The position numbers and the translations under genes are program-made. 64,000 bases of DNA from Hymenolepis diminuta. Lineage: Eukaryota; Platyhelminthes; Cestoda; Cyclophyllidea; Hymenolepididae. Location: contig CAADRB010000031.1 of NCBI GenBank assembly GCA_900708905.1, positions 2,231,963 through 2,295,962 on the forward strand, in the 5' to 3' direction. Positions 13,901 through 25,488 of the stretch are shown piece after piece. Under the pieces are notes generated by a model. That model saw only the letters and a program-made list of their open reading frames with translations, was not told the origin of the DNA and ran no database searches. Positions within the stretch are counted from its first letter, which is position 1. Each line of letters starts with the position of its first letter.

Positions 13901-15198
13901 CTAAATCTGGTAATTTATGTATAACTAGAGACTTAAGGTTAAAATGTTTAAATACGGAAATGCTTTAATCCATCTTTCTGGTAAACAAAAAGTTACTTTG
14001 AAGAATTATACTCTTCAAAGATCTCCATATTTTTGAATGTCCAAAAAATGGCCAAGTTATCAACTTGGTAGGAAATTTGAAACGTGTGCAAAATGAAAGT
14101 GGATTTTATTTAAAACATTCTCAAACTCTCACAAAACTCTGGACCACAAGTTCTACAATGGTTTCAGTTCGTCTAAGAAACTTTAGACGAATACTCAAGT
14201 TTACTTTGAATTTCAATTAAGACGTCGTGTCATTTGTGCTCTTCTCACATTCCGCTTACTTAAAAAACTGAAAAAAAGATTTTATGATTCAATAATGAAA
14301 TAGAAGGTTTTCTTTCGATCACTATTTTTAGTCATGTAAAGTTTTGAACTTTACGATAGCCGTTCGTTTATTTAGAAGTCTCGTATAAAAGTCACCACTT
14401 TACACAGTTTAGATTTAATTAAGGCTCTGCGATTTCTTATTTTGCTCTAAAGCTGATTTCAATTGGGTAGGTGAAATATATTATTGATGAAGCATTGTAA
14501 TCATGTAATAACATTGTGTGCATTATTTCCACAGTTAACACGTTATACCTACAAATTAATTTTAGAACCAAGTATGTTGCAATCTGAATTAATATTTCAG
14601 AAAGAAATCTATACCTTTTTCTGACATTTTTCTACAGGGTACTGTTTACATCAATTTCTGAACACTGTAGTCCTTGAGATATACCAGTTCTAATCCCTAA
14701 CTTTATAGTATAACATCGCTACTTATTTAGTTTCAGTAAAATAGTTTATCTCGTCTGCCATTCGACCTCTTGTTGATTCCCCTTTCCAGGAAACCTTTAC
14801 CAATTATACTTGCTGCTGATTTGAACACTTCTCCGGGTTCTCAGCCCTACAAAAATCTGGTCGCTGGTTCGGTTAATGAAGATGGTAGTCAACAAGAATC
14901 CGGACTCATTTTCAAGGCTGCGGTACCACTTCCAGAGGGAGTTTTCACCAATATGGTCCCAGGATTCAAAGCTAACTTGGATGCCGTGTTATATGGAGCC
15001 CCAAAAAACAATAACGAGATTCTGAAAGTAGCTCATGCCTTCTCTGTTCCCACAGAATCGGAAGTATTTGCCGAAGGACGTGGCCTGATTCCCAAGTACC
15101 CTCCAATTTTACCGGAAGAAGAAGGTGGACTCACACTTCCAAATTCACAATTTCCGTCTGACCACTTACCTCTGATTGTCGACTTTGCTGTTGAGTAA
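10547..15198 (+). CDS. PDE12: 2',5'-phosphodiesterase 12-like (nuclease domain, 3 exons, 5' part missing)
   Basis: Three exons, 10547-10902, 12412-12761 and 14790-15198, have GT-AG junctions with matching phase (0/0, then 2/1) and give about 371 residues ending in TAA. The order of motifs is that of PDE12 in the endonuclease/exonuclease/phosphatase fold: YNLLANMY, DILCLQEVD (metal-binding Glu), CANTHLYFHP, ADLNTSP (catalytic Asp/Asn), FTNMVPGF with NLD, and FPSDHLPLIVDF (catalytic Asp-His). The family removes 2'-5' oligoadenylates and trims poly(A) on mitochondrial RNA, in the matrix. The vertebrate enzyme has a further N-terminal region of roughly 280 residues with a targeting peptide. I could not find those exons, which should lie before 10.5 kb. 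The first exon shown starts at the best acceptor (ATCACAG) just before the VTER segment, and it needs one base from an upstream exon. About 20 extra residues between GCFISK and DEGVAIFY look like a lineage insertion. Confidence 0.9.
12070..12235 (+). repeat. tRNA-derived SINE copy in a PDE12 intron
   Basis: Starts with TGGTTAACATG (an A box) and CTCAGAGGTCACGAGATCAA (a decayed B box). It continues with the family body GCCTTGGTTAATTCTGGTCA and GAGTCTCTCGTAAGAGCGGC. Confidence 0.7.
12412..12761 (+). CDS. PDE12: PDE12-like, middle exon
   Basis: Begins after CACCTATAG with DEGVAIFYKPDRF, which corresponds to the family's HEGLATFYR segment, and carries the CANTHLYFHP signature. It ends in GG|GTAGGT in phase 2, and the next exon supplies the single base that completes a glycine codon. 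Confidence 0.88.
14790..15198 (+). CDS. PDE12: PDE12-like, terminal exon
   Basis: Begins after CCCCTTTCCAG. It carries the catalytic AADLNTSP (GDFNS in the vertebrate enzyme; Asp and Asn are kept and Gly is Ala) and the terminal PSDHLPLIVDF, then TAA at 15196-15198. The next 270 bases before the inverted repeat hold no gene that I can see. Confidence 0.88.
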
Positions 15199-15471
15199 CT
15201 ACTTCAAGGATGCCCAAATGCTGTGAAAATTGAAATAGTAATGTAATTCTCACGTGTGGAGTTGCGGTCTTTTGTATTGCTTTGTTTATTTGTATTATTC
15301 CGCAAGATAACTGCATTTGGTTCATTTAGGAAAAGATCAATTTAGCTCCCTACCAATTTTTGGAATCCATTTCTATCGAATAGAGTATAGACTGAAAAGA
15401 AGTAATTTAATTAAAGTAGAATAGACGCGAAACAACAGCTTTGTAATCTGCAAGGAGAGAAAGATAGATAT

Positions 15472-16026
15472 CAAATTCGAAGAATTAACCATTCCACAAA
15501 CATAACCATTTCCAAAGATTTAAATTTCCAACTTCCTGCAAAAGATATGGTTGATTCAGTTTTCATTTGTACAAGTATCATTCCCAATCCTGGTGACGAT
15601 TCTAATCCGGCTTTGAGAGAATTTGAGATTGAATTTGAAATGTCCCCTTTAAAAGTTATAGATATCCAAAGTATCAAAAATACCAGCATGTGAACTACAA
15701 TCTGAGCCAATTAGCAAACATTACAATCCCCAACTTCTTGAGCAAAGGCAAGTAAATGCGAAATTTGATAGTCTGCAAAATGTATGAAATATGACAATAA
15801 AGATCAAGAAGCAGAAAGTACAAATTGTGAGAGGAAGCAGCCATCTTATCTGCATGATCATAATCCTCCCACCTCGGGTAAGCTGCATGAAAATGGGTAT
15901 GTGTCCTGACTTAGCCTATGACCACAGTGACCTCCCAATGGTTCGGTTTCCACATTTGTCCACTCTACCTGCAGGTGTATGTGCTTCCTTTTGACTAGGT
16001 AGGTTGTGAGCCTCCTTCTAATGCGA
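15472..16026. repeat. Inverted repeat A, left arm (555 bp)
   Basis: Matches 18979-19533 on the opposite strand almost base for base; the one difference I saw is a C/T near the inner edge. Stretches that translate to 67 and 79 residues are identical between the arms. No protein was recognised in it. A diverged relative of its inner part lies at 40130-40260. Confidence 0.92.
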
Positions 16027-17084
16027 AAATTGATATCTTACGTGTGGATCAAAAACCGCTTATTCCTCCAAAAAACTGAAGCAATTCCTAAAAGAAAATT
16101 ACTAATGACATTTTTCAGTAGTATAAATAAATTAAAAGTGAATAGCCTGGACAACACTCATCATAGGTAGAGCGAACTGTTATTTTAATTCGATTTGTTC
16201 CTTTACTTCGTACCGTCCATGATTCAACCCTGCAAGCAAGCCATTTATCAATTTTCAGCCCCCTTCTTCCTCTTTATCTAACATCTTTCATTTAGGTGGT
16301 CCGCTTTTATAAAAAAGAGTGAAGCCATTAGATTGTGGTTAATTGTTTTGATGTCTAATTAAAACTTGCCTAATTAATGACACGATTAATTTGGGATTTT
16401 TTAAAATGAGAAATGAAAGATTATTCGTGCTTGTTAATTGATGCTGACGCCTGTCTGTTTTCAAAACAAAAAAGTCGAAATTTAATATGATCAAATTGAT
16501 TTAATTAGGAAGTGCTCCTATATCTTCTTGATCATATTTAAGTCAAGGTTGATCAAAATTCCTTCGGTGATTGAGAAATAAATGTGTTGGTTAATTTCAG
16601 TCCATTTGATCTGACCGTTGTACGATTTAGACAGCACAGGGGAATATAAGATTTCCAATATAACATTGAGAGAGGAAAGTGGAAGTATGAAGACTGGTTC
16701 TGAAAAAAATAGTTCTATTCAACCCGAGCTGAGATTGAGACTTCTTTGTATAGAGTTTAGAGTTTTGACAGCATTTAGTTCACATGAAGCCTAGTTTTGA
16801 CGGCGATTTAAAACAATCGAACTAGATAGCGATTTTCAAGAGCAAGGGTTTAAATTTGTTTGCATTTTCGTAATCCCGCATTTCAACTACCAGTTCAAAT
16901 TTGACTGAACTGGAATATGCAGAAACACATATCCGGCTATAACCAAGTTTTGGGGGTCAGGTGATGGCGCAACTTCCATCTTTTGAGTGGCAGAACTGTT
17001 AGTTGGCAAAGCTAAAAGTTGTAGCTGGTGCAAGCAAGCATATTTCAGCTCATTATTCAGGACAAACACTAGTTAAATTAGGCT

Positions 17085-17330
17085 GCACAACTCAGTGGCA
17101 CAGTAGTTGAAGTGCTTGTCTGCGCAGTCAGAGGTCATAGATTCGGTATCCGTCGGGAGTGAGCGAAGTGGTTAACCCCCTCGGTTAAGCTAGAGGGGAT
17201 GGCAAAATTCGAGTTTGCCACCAAGGCAACTCCATAAGACGACCTCATCCATAGTATGAATGTTGAAAAGGTTGTTGGAGGCTGTTCTAGACGGACTTGG
17301 GAAGTGTAGTAACTGTTGTTTAGTCATCCC
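17085..17330 (+). repeat. tRNA-derived SINE copy
   Basis: The head CAGTGGCACAGTAGTTGAAG with TCAGAGGTCATAGATTCGG is followed by GGGAGTGAGCGAAGTGGTTA and a longer tail than other copies. It lies in the inverted-repeat A spacer. Confidence 0.65.
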
Positions 17331-17475
17331 AGTAATTAACAAATTATAAAACTCAGATTTATGATTAAACTGATCTATGGGTAGCTTAACTCTGACTATT
17401 AAGCAAAATCTGAAGAGAGGGTGTCCGAGCTATTTATTTCTTATGCAACTAACAGACATCTACTATTCTATTTAG

Positions 17476-17706
17476 ATGATATGGACAATGACAGTTTATC
17501 CCGATGATCATCAGATTCATAAAATTATACATAAAATGGGGTTTCCTTTGAATTTCCTAAGTAAAACAATATGTATATGTGTTTTATTACTGATTTATAA
17601 ATTTAATTGCAGTATCTACTTCCTCAAAAGGTACCATGAAAAGAAACACTTAGAAGTTGCCATTGCGAAGCAAGATTTTTCGGTATTTTTATGGAACTCG
17701 TTCTAA
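17476..17706 (+). other. Possible exons inside the inverted-repeat A spacer
   Basis: 17476-17560 follows CTATTCTATTTAG and reads MIWTMTVYPDDHQIHKIIHK and on to NFL, with a usable donor (CTAA|GTAAAA). 17613-17706 follows TTTAATTGCAG and ends in QDFSVFLWNSF and TAA. Their phases (1 out, 2 needed) do not join directly, so either one is false or an exon lies between. There is no family match. The rest of the spacer holds a SINE and a repeat fragment. Confidence 0.2.
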
Positions 17707-18978
17707 GTAAAGACATTTTCGGCTCTTGTACATTTTAAGTAAATAAATTGAAGCGGAGCATACAGAAGAACAAGTAAACTAAGAATTGAAAGTTTGTTTT
17801 TATCTGATCAAGTAGTGGATCGGCGGAATTTGAGATTTACAATAATCAATAGTAAACTCATTTGAGTGAACGAATGTTATTAGAGGATAGGAGTCTTGCT
17901 TAGAAAGATACTAATGTAGGATGGGGAAAGCTACTAAAGATACTAAGATACAATCACAAAATTGGAAATAGGAAGAAAGGGAGGCGAAGTACATGCGCAC
18001 TCTTACTCATGTATCTTTTCCTTTTTTTCTATATATTGCGCACCACTGATTCATACCTCTCCTCTAATCGTCAGTAACTCATAAACGAATAAGGGAGACG
18101 CAACAGCCTTATCGTACCTCACTCTGCCTGTTTCTCACACCCCGGTTCGTCCTCGCCCAGTACTGACATCCTGCTCTTACCACTGCTTCCTCCTTTTCCT
18201 CCTCATCATTTCCAGTTATCCAATATACATGAGTTCCTACTTAACTCACGGTCCTTTCACTCGAGCAAGATTACTATATTTTGGTAGCCTCAGTAAGATC
18301 ATTGGTTCTAGGAGTGGATATTTAGCGTAACCTGGTCCGGCACTAAAATTAGCCTTCTTGACTGGATTAGTGCCACTTCAGAAGCGCAATGTCTTAGTGA
18401 GAGAGAACAAGGGAAAGGCGACAGCCTAGTAACTAGTAAGCCGAAGGTGTGGCAGAATAAAGCTGATAACGAGGAAGGTAGATAGTGGAGAGAAATCAAT
18501 AAATCGCTCAATGGTCGAGAGCTGAGTCATCTACTGGACGAAGTGAAAGAGGCGAATAAAATCGATAAGCAAATCAAGACGACAAGAAAAATAGGATCAA
18601 GGTTAAAGCAGTATATATTAGCGATTTTCTTGTATAATTTACAATATGATTAGGTCTTTGTAAGTGGTTCTTGTCATCTAAATATTCTGGGTGTGCCGAG
18701 AATTCAAGGATTGCATTTCCCTCCACAACTAATAGCATTTGAGTAGTTTTGTATCTAGGGGCTCTATTTTGTCCCCAAATTTAAACTTTTAAATTAAAGC
18801 TACACTGAAATTTGAATACAATTGAATCAATCTCAATAGAATTTGTAGAGAAAAGGACGAAGTACCGTACTACTACGAGGTAATTTATTAGTTTACCAAA
18901 GGTTTAAAACTATGTTGATATGACCGACGGTGGAATAATGATGGAATTGCCTATGCTGGCCGTCGTGTAAGCCACAAA

Positions 18979-19533
18979 TCGCGTTAGAAGGAGGCTCACA
19001 ACCTACCTAGTCAAAAGGAAGCACATACACCTGCAGGTAGAGTGGACAAATGTGGAAACCGAACCATTGGGAGGTCACTGTGGTCATAGGCTAAGTCAGG
19101 ACACATACCCATTTTCATGCAGCTTACCCGAGGTGGGAGGATTATGATCATGCAGATAAGATGGCTGCTTCCTCTCACAATTTGTACTTTCTGCTTCTTG
19201 ATCTTTATTGTCATATTTCATACATTTTGCAGACTATCAAATTTCGCATTTACTTGCCTTTGCTCAAGAAGTTGGGGATTGTAATGTTTGCTAATTGGCT
19301 CAGATTGTAGTTCACATGCTGGTATTTTTGATACTTTGGATATCTATAACTTTTAAAGGGGACATTTCAAATTCAATCTCAAATTCTCTCAAAGCCGGAT
19401 TAGAATCGTCACCAGGATTGGGAATGATACTTGTACAAATGAAAACTGAATCAACCATATCTTTTGCAGGAAGTTGGAAATTTAAATCTTTGGAAATGGT
19501 TATGTTTGTGGAATGGTTAATTCTTCGAATTTG
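18979..19533. repeat. Inverted repeat A, right arm (555 bp)
   Basis: Reverse complement of the left arm, exactly the same length, 2952 bases away. Similarity continues weakly outside the outer edge (AAAGATA[G/A]AT...), so the arms look like parts of older related repeats whose cores are homogenised. Confidence 0.92.
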
Positions 19534-22387
19534 CAATTTATCTTTAATTTTCCTTTTGCTTACATTCGCATGCAATAAATATTCATTTTCTGGTACTCAA
19601 AAAGTTTCATTCTTTTCTTCAGTTTGTTGGAGTCGAATTGAATTATTTAACGCTCTTAATGAGATATTACCCATACCCTATAATACTTTTAAGGTAAATT
19701 GTCTACCTTTCATTAGTAATGAAATGCCATGTTATTTTTGAGTGTAAAAATTTCTTTCATATGCAAAATATGTAGTCGATTAATTATATCTTTTAAATAT
19801 GGTAGTCCTGTTATATTTGCGCTTAAAACCTCAGTTAACCATTCGTTTATATTCTAACACTCTTTTATTGATTTACGTAACAGTCTAAAGTTACGGTCAG
19901 TGTGTAAATTGGATGTAACAAATTTCTGATTCGAATCAGATAATATCAAACTAAAGGAAAGTGGAAAGACCAACTCTCACGATTACAAACAATTAATTAG
20001 CATCCGACACCATAAAGAAAAATTTTCTCTAGTCCAGGGAAAGAATCAACAACTTTGAAAGTTAGTGGAATACCCACCCATTAAGTTAATACTTTACTAC
20101 CCTAATACAGATATCGATTGAAGTGAGACTCCTTGATGTTTTGACATTGCATTCAGCATCTTTTTGATCCCCTCCTCTTAACCATTTGTTGGACTTCCTG
20201 TTAAACGACCTCAATCACAATCACATGTAAACATTAGAAGTTGTTTTGCATTTCTGCATGTCTGTTATCTTTCCAATATGAATGTTATGAAGAATAACTC
20301 AGTGTGCTTGGAAATAATTGGTTTATATGCTATTTAATTATTAATAACAAGTACGTCCAATTAAATGCACGGCGATTTATAAAGTTGCTGGAATTTCAGC
20401 CATAAATGATTTAAATAATATACATTTTGTGTAGCTGCTAATGATGCAGTCAAGTGTCGAGTAAGTGTAGAATCTTCTGTTTGGCATTCAAAATGCAGTG
20501 TAAAGGCTTGTAAAAATGTTTCTATGAAGTGAACGTTGATATTCGATATGTAGTCTTCAGTTATTCATTCGATGAGAGGTTAAAGTAAGACTCTACATGA
20601 CCGATTATTAACCAATTTCACAGAACTCGGAAGAAGGTAGGAGTTGACAAATTAGTTTTGACGGGTCTGCCATTATGACTCAAAACTGCGATTGATGCAA
20701 ATACACTAGATTACAAATATTGGTTGTGTTAATCTTGATATTTGTACAAATCAATTTGATATTTGAAAAGAAATATATTCCCATTTTGATAACGCATTTC
20801 GTCGAGCCATGCCAAATTGAATATTATTTCTCATGAATAAATGAATTCCGCTTATGCTGGAGTTAAGATACGGTTTACAGCTAACAAATAACAACAGCAA
20901 TTGCAGTCATCAATTCGTAGCTGTTTGAGTAAGAGCTAACAACAACTGTAAAGCAGAGCACCAGGAGTTGAGTAGGCCAAAAATGTAGTCAAGGTAACCA
21001 CAACGAGTTTGAAACGAGTGACAGAGGGAGAGATAGAGGGGGAGTGTGTTGAGGAAGAGAGGAGATGAACAAGAAGTGTAGGCGCCGGCAGCTGACAAGC
21101 GTGCGTTGTTATTGTGTGGGAAACAAGGATGGCCTTATATGGGTCACTTGGATAAGGCCGCGCGAGAGCATGAGCGCAGATGTGCCTTTTATGTGAATCG
21201 AGGCGGTTATAGAAAAGAGGGGAAATCGATGGACGCGTTTAGACATGGCAGATAGGGGTTATGCGTCATAGAGGCATAAAAGTCGTCACTCCAACTTCGT
21301 GGGCGAAAAACCGAGGTATTGTCGTGGAGACTGCGAATAAAAGGTAATTCTGGAAATGCGTAGAAAGTTACCCTCCGATTAAAAAAGTATCCTTTTAATA
21401 AATATGGTACTAATAGCAATCTTTTGTAAATTATTTATGATATGCAACAGAATTTAGATAGAGTATTATTGAAGTTTGTAGCAACTATTTTTAAAAATTT
21501 CTTTTATTTATACATCAAATATTTACTATAATAAAATTATAATACTTATTTTATTATTCATGCAACTCAAAACGGGACTGTGTGGGCTGAATGGTTAAAA
21601 ATTTTCTCAAAATCAAGCAGAAAAGATTTGGAAATGAAACTTTCTGTAAACTAAATTGAGAATAAGATATTTAATAAAATAGCACGGCTGAGGTTTCCCA
21701 TAAGATAGAATGCCCTTACCTTATCAAGTTTCGCTTTTAGGATTTTGTATTTTAATAAGTATGGCCTTGGTATGCATGAGCAATAATGGCATAGATGAAG
21801 TAAAGCATGGCACATCCTTTTTAAAAAGGTCTATTCTATTTGATTCAGGCAGTGGAAGGTTATCCTGGAACCACTAATGAGAAACTGGGATTCTATCACC
21901 CTTGTTAACTAAAATTAACCAGTGCGGTTGGTCAAATATATAACTGAATGAACTCTGATCGCTTGATTTCCGTCTTGAAAGGCATTCACCACCAGCAAAA
22001 TTTTGAATTAAAACTTTGATCGACATTCGGTGATTGGTCAGTGATCACGGGATAGATACCTTTCTCCACGGACTCAATGATTTGAAGGACCAGCAGCGCA
22101 GAAGCGAAGTAGGATAAAATTCAAGTTTGGCTTAAAAGTTTTCAGGACATATTTCCTCTGCTTGCTATAAGCGTTCAGAGCTATTACCTTCTTGTTTACT
22201 TTATATTTATTAAATGGACTATGGTATTTACAATTTTTATTAAACAATGTAAATATAAACTGTATGGAAATTTCTCTAATTGCTGGGATTTTAGCCGAAA
22301 ACGACTTGAAAAATTTCAAATATGATTCAGTGTGTATTATGGGTAAATGCCGAGTTAATCTGGAACCTTCCAATTAGTATTCGAAGT
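19534..22387. other. Intergenic, repeat fragments only
   Basis: Contains a repeat C relative (20990-21120) and a SINE fragment (21845-21940). Nothing else stands out. The open frame running out of the inverted-repeat arm to 19741 shows no protein features. Confidence 0.4.
21845..21940 (-). repeat. SINE body fragment
   Basis: On the minus strand it reads CCAACCGCACTGGTTAATTT, then a GATAGAATCCC segment, TCTCATTAGTGGTTCCAGGA and so on, matching the body and tail of the family. The tRNA-like head is lost. Confidence 0.6.
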
Positions 22388-25300
22388 ATGAAATATGCAA
22401 CTCGGTGTACCACAATATGCAATCTCTGCATGTCTGCTGTGAGCATCCAAGGTAAGAATCTAGTTTGCATGAAATTTATCCATTTCATTCTTCATAGGAC
22501 TTATAAAGATATGAAAGTGGAAAATTCACCTTGTTGAGTATATAGTGCTTTAGTTAATTCCGAAAAAATGTAAAAGTCCATAAAATAACGAGTCTTGGAT
22601 ATTTGAATCCTGAATTATTTGCAGAATGTTCAGATATTCTAGCAAAGATACTGATTTTGACCAATCCTTTCACGGTCACTTGTTTAAATGAATGAGTCAG
22701 ATTAAATAAAACTCTTTATTCTAATATTCTCGTAAATTTGTGCTTGTGCAGTTTATTGATAAAAAAAGGTAAAACGGAGCTAAACATGCATTGATCATTT
22801 TAGAAATTGATGGTCACAACTAAGTGGTAGTGACGTTAAATTAAATCGCAAATCTATATTTCAGTTTTAGACTGATAAGATAAATTATTTAAAGGCTTTA
22901 AACTTTGTTTTGATAAAAAGTAATAATTTATGGCATTTATTAGTAATTTTAATTCCATTTTTGCAAGAAAGTGATTAATCCCAAATGTACAAATTTACTT
23001 GTTTAAATTAATTAAATTCCGTATTCATGGTTAGTATAAGTTTTTTTCTAAGAAATTCCTGGTAGCCATTCTAAATTATAGATACTTTTAATACAAACTG
23101 GAAGAACATTTACTGTGATATAGCCTCAGAATTTTTAATAAAAGAATATATCGCAAATTATAATTATTGACATATGAAATATACATCAAAAATAGGCAAA
23201 ATGACATGCTCATAGTGATATTTGAGATAAAACGGTTCTACTACCTGCTGCTTATAGAGTTTTATACTCCAAGTAATGCTACTCCATTTTGAATGGATGA
23301 TAACCATAAAGATAAATTAAAGCTCCCCAAGTCCGCTTCGAGGAAGTATTATTAACATCCAATTTGGTAAGAAAGAGATTATCATCAGACTCCTCTTATG
23401 AGAAACTCAAATTCTACAATCCACATTTCTCCAAATTTATCCAGTTATAGATTCCAGTAACTGAACATCAATGGGCACCGATCTTTTGAGCTCTGGCAGT
23501 TTTTATACATTTATGTTGATTACTACGAGCAGAAGAATTATAGATTGCCCACTATTCAGTGATTTACCTTCGGGATCGTAGGTCATGGAATGGATATCCT
23601 TCGGAGCGTGATAATTGAAATTATAAGCCAATTTGAATAAAAAAGATTAAAAGAGGGATTGTACAATATGAATTTCTCTTGAAGGACTCCAAGCTATCTT
23701 TGTTCTTCCCCACATCGGTGGTAAAGATGTTACCCAGATAGTTACTTGCGTTAGTAAAAAATGAATACTATTTAAATTCATTTTTCCTTTTTTTAGGTGA
23801 TCCTAATAGAAATTTCAAAAATTGCTTAGATTTTGACCAAGCAGATTTGGAGAACTTTAAATTTAATCCAGCCGATAAAACGATTGAAACACAAAGTAAA
23901 AGTCTGCAATTCAGGCAACTACAATGCGAATCTCTTTATCCAGTACGTAATCTTCGAATGTTATTTTAATAAAATTCATAGTAAGAATCTAATGTAGTTG
24001 ATTATTTTACCCTTAGAAATTTCATAGGATTTCAAAGAGTATAAAAGCGGACAAACTTACCGAGTCGGGTATTTAATACATTCAACCATTCTAATAATCC
24101 CTAAAGGTTCACAAGTTTATTTTTATGGAATTTGGATACTCCGCTGAAAAGTTGGACATTCTAGCGGAATTATTTGTCTAATTTAATCGAGCATATCGAA
24201 GAGCGATGTTTATATGAACAACCAAGCTTATCTAATGCCAATTTTCGGCAGCGTAGTATGATCTGTAAAAGTGTGAAGTAGAAAGGTGGATCAAAATCAC
24301 AAAATTCATACGTTCGTATCGGCTATTCAATTTGGAAATAGGATGAAAAAGCTAACAATTAAGCGGGAGAAGAAAGTTAAATAAGAATATTTTGGTCTAC
24401 ATAACTGAGTGGGACATTCGAAATAGGGAGAGCAGCATTCGGGAAGAGCTACGTTTTAATGTCGGATGGGTAAAAAGTTCAAGGGCTTACGTTTGTTTGC
24501 ATTTTCACCATCCCGGTTTTCTCAAATCAGATCAAAGTTGAGAAGAGCAGAAGAAAACTTAAATCCCTAATCCATCAATTTAACAGATTGGGTTGTGACG
24601 CCACTCCCCCTTTAGAATTTTAGAGCTATTTTTGGTTTAACGCCCACATAATGTGTTAATGTTCATATAGTTGTCAATAATAATGGCATTTTGTTAAAAA
24701 AATTAAGATTTTAGATATTTTCTATTCTATTAATTTATACACAGAACTTCGTTTTTTTTCTGACAGGTCCAACTACAAATTGCGTAAAATTTTCAAAAGA
24801 AACAGTTTTATTATAGCGAATTCTCTGCTTGACTTCGAATTCCAAGTGGGCAAAACAGGAACAGAATACAATATGGATACTTTTCCTGCTTTGTGGAATA
24901 GGCTATTCACTCGCCTATATGCTAGGTAGTAATCCGAAATTTACTACATATTCGTAACGTTATTTGGAAAGTCAAATAGCATCTATTAATTATTATGGAA
25001 TACGTTTTTTATAATTTACACAATATTAAATTTGTTTTAGCTCGATGGAGGAGCTTAAAGTAGCAGAATTCACCATGACTTCTCTACGGAACTATGATTT
25101 AAACACCATATTAATCATTGTAGATAGTGTCATGGCGGAAACATTATATTTATTTGAGGAAATATTTTATTGCATATTCCCCATTCAGAAAATGACATTT
25201 ATAATATTAATGTCTACAATATTTTGCTTATATATTTCAGGGTCATAAGTAAATGAGTTTTTTGTCAAATTGAATGGTATATTCTTCTTATTCTTATTTG

Positions 25301-25488
25301 TAACTGGGATATCGGGCCGGTAGATCAAAAATGATTAAAAAGATATATTTAATAAAAATGACTTTTACTCAAAAGCGAAAAAGAATTTATCATTCTCTAA
25401 GGTTTTTTCCAGTTTTAACGAGGAAGTTGAAAAGCTTGTCAAAGGTGCTGTTAGTCAAATAGAAGAAGATGGCTACAGCTCAACATAA
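22388..25488 (+). CDS. Small secreted protein of unknown family (6 exons plus a possible microexon)
   Basis: Exons 22388-22451, 23797-23942, 24165-24277, 24767-24925, 25041-25119 and 25413-25488 are joined by a possible 8-nt microexon at 25241-25248. Successive phases are 1/2, 0/0, 2/1, 2/1, 0/0 and 2/1, all compatible, giving 214 residues. Acceptors are strong (CCTTTTTTTAG, TTTTTCTGACAG, TTTGTTTTAG, TTTTTTCCAG). Residues 1-22 look like a signal peptide (MKYATRC...SAVSIQG), followed by the polar start DPNRNFKNCLDFDQADL. The middle has Cys-containing helices (IEHIEERCLYEQP, RSMICKSV), then FPALWNRLFTRLYA and an acidic end (VSQIEEDGYSST). No domain was recognised. If there is no intron after 25119, the frame stops at 25248 with a hydrophobic tail instead. 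Confidence 0.55.
22452..22645. repeat. Intronic repeat D, copy 1 (first intron of the secreted-protein gene)
   Basis: Aligns with 23981-24168 in the same orientation, though diverged: both begin GTAAGAATCTA, share a TTCATAGGA[C/T]TT segment and end in a GA[T/C]ATTCTAG-type motif. In copy 1 the beginning is the donor of exon 1. Confidence 0.5.
23981..24168. repeat. Intronic repeat D, copy 2 (second intron)
   Basis: Partner of 22452-22645. Its last bases, TTGGACATTCTAG, are the acceptor used by exon 3 at 24165, so the splice site lies within the repeat. Confidence 0.5.
24480..24640. repeat. Interspersed repeat E copy
   Basis: Shares TTTGTTTGCATTTTC, a CATCCCG motif and a TTGTGACGCCACTCCC[A/C]-type end with 16860-16990. 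Weaker relatives are at 4200-4330 and 42880-43080. An open stretch after TTTCTCAAATCAG inside it is therefore not counted as an exon. Confidence 0.5.

Noticed and set aside
19295..19741. 148-codon open frame leaving inverted-repeat A.
   Set aside because: Half of it is the repeat arm, whose other copy is open only for 79 codons. No protein features.
24533..24622. Apparent exon after TTTCTCAAATCAG between exons 3 and 4 of the secreted-protein gene.
   Set aside because: It is part of interspersed repeat E, and exons 3 and 4 already join in phase.
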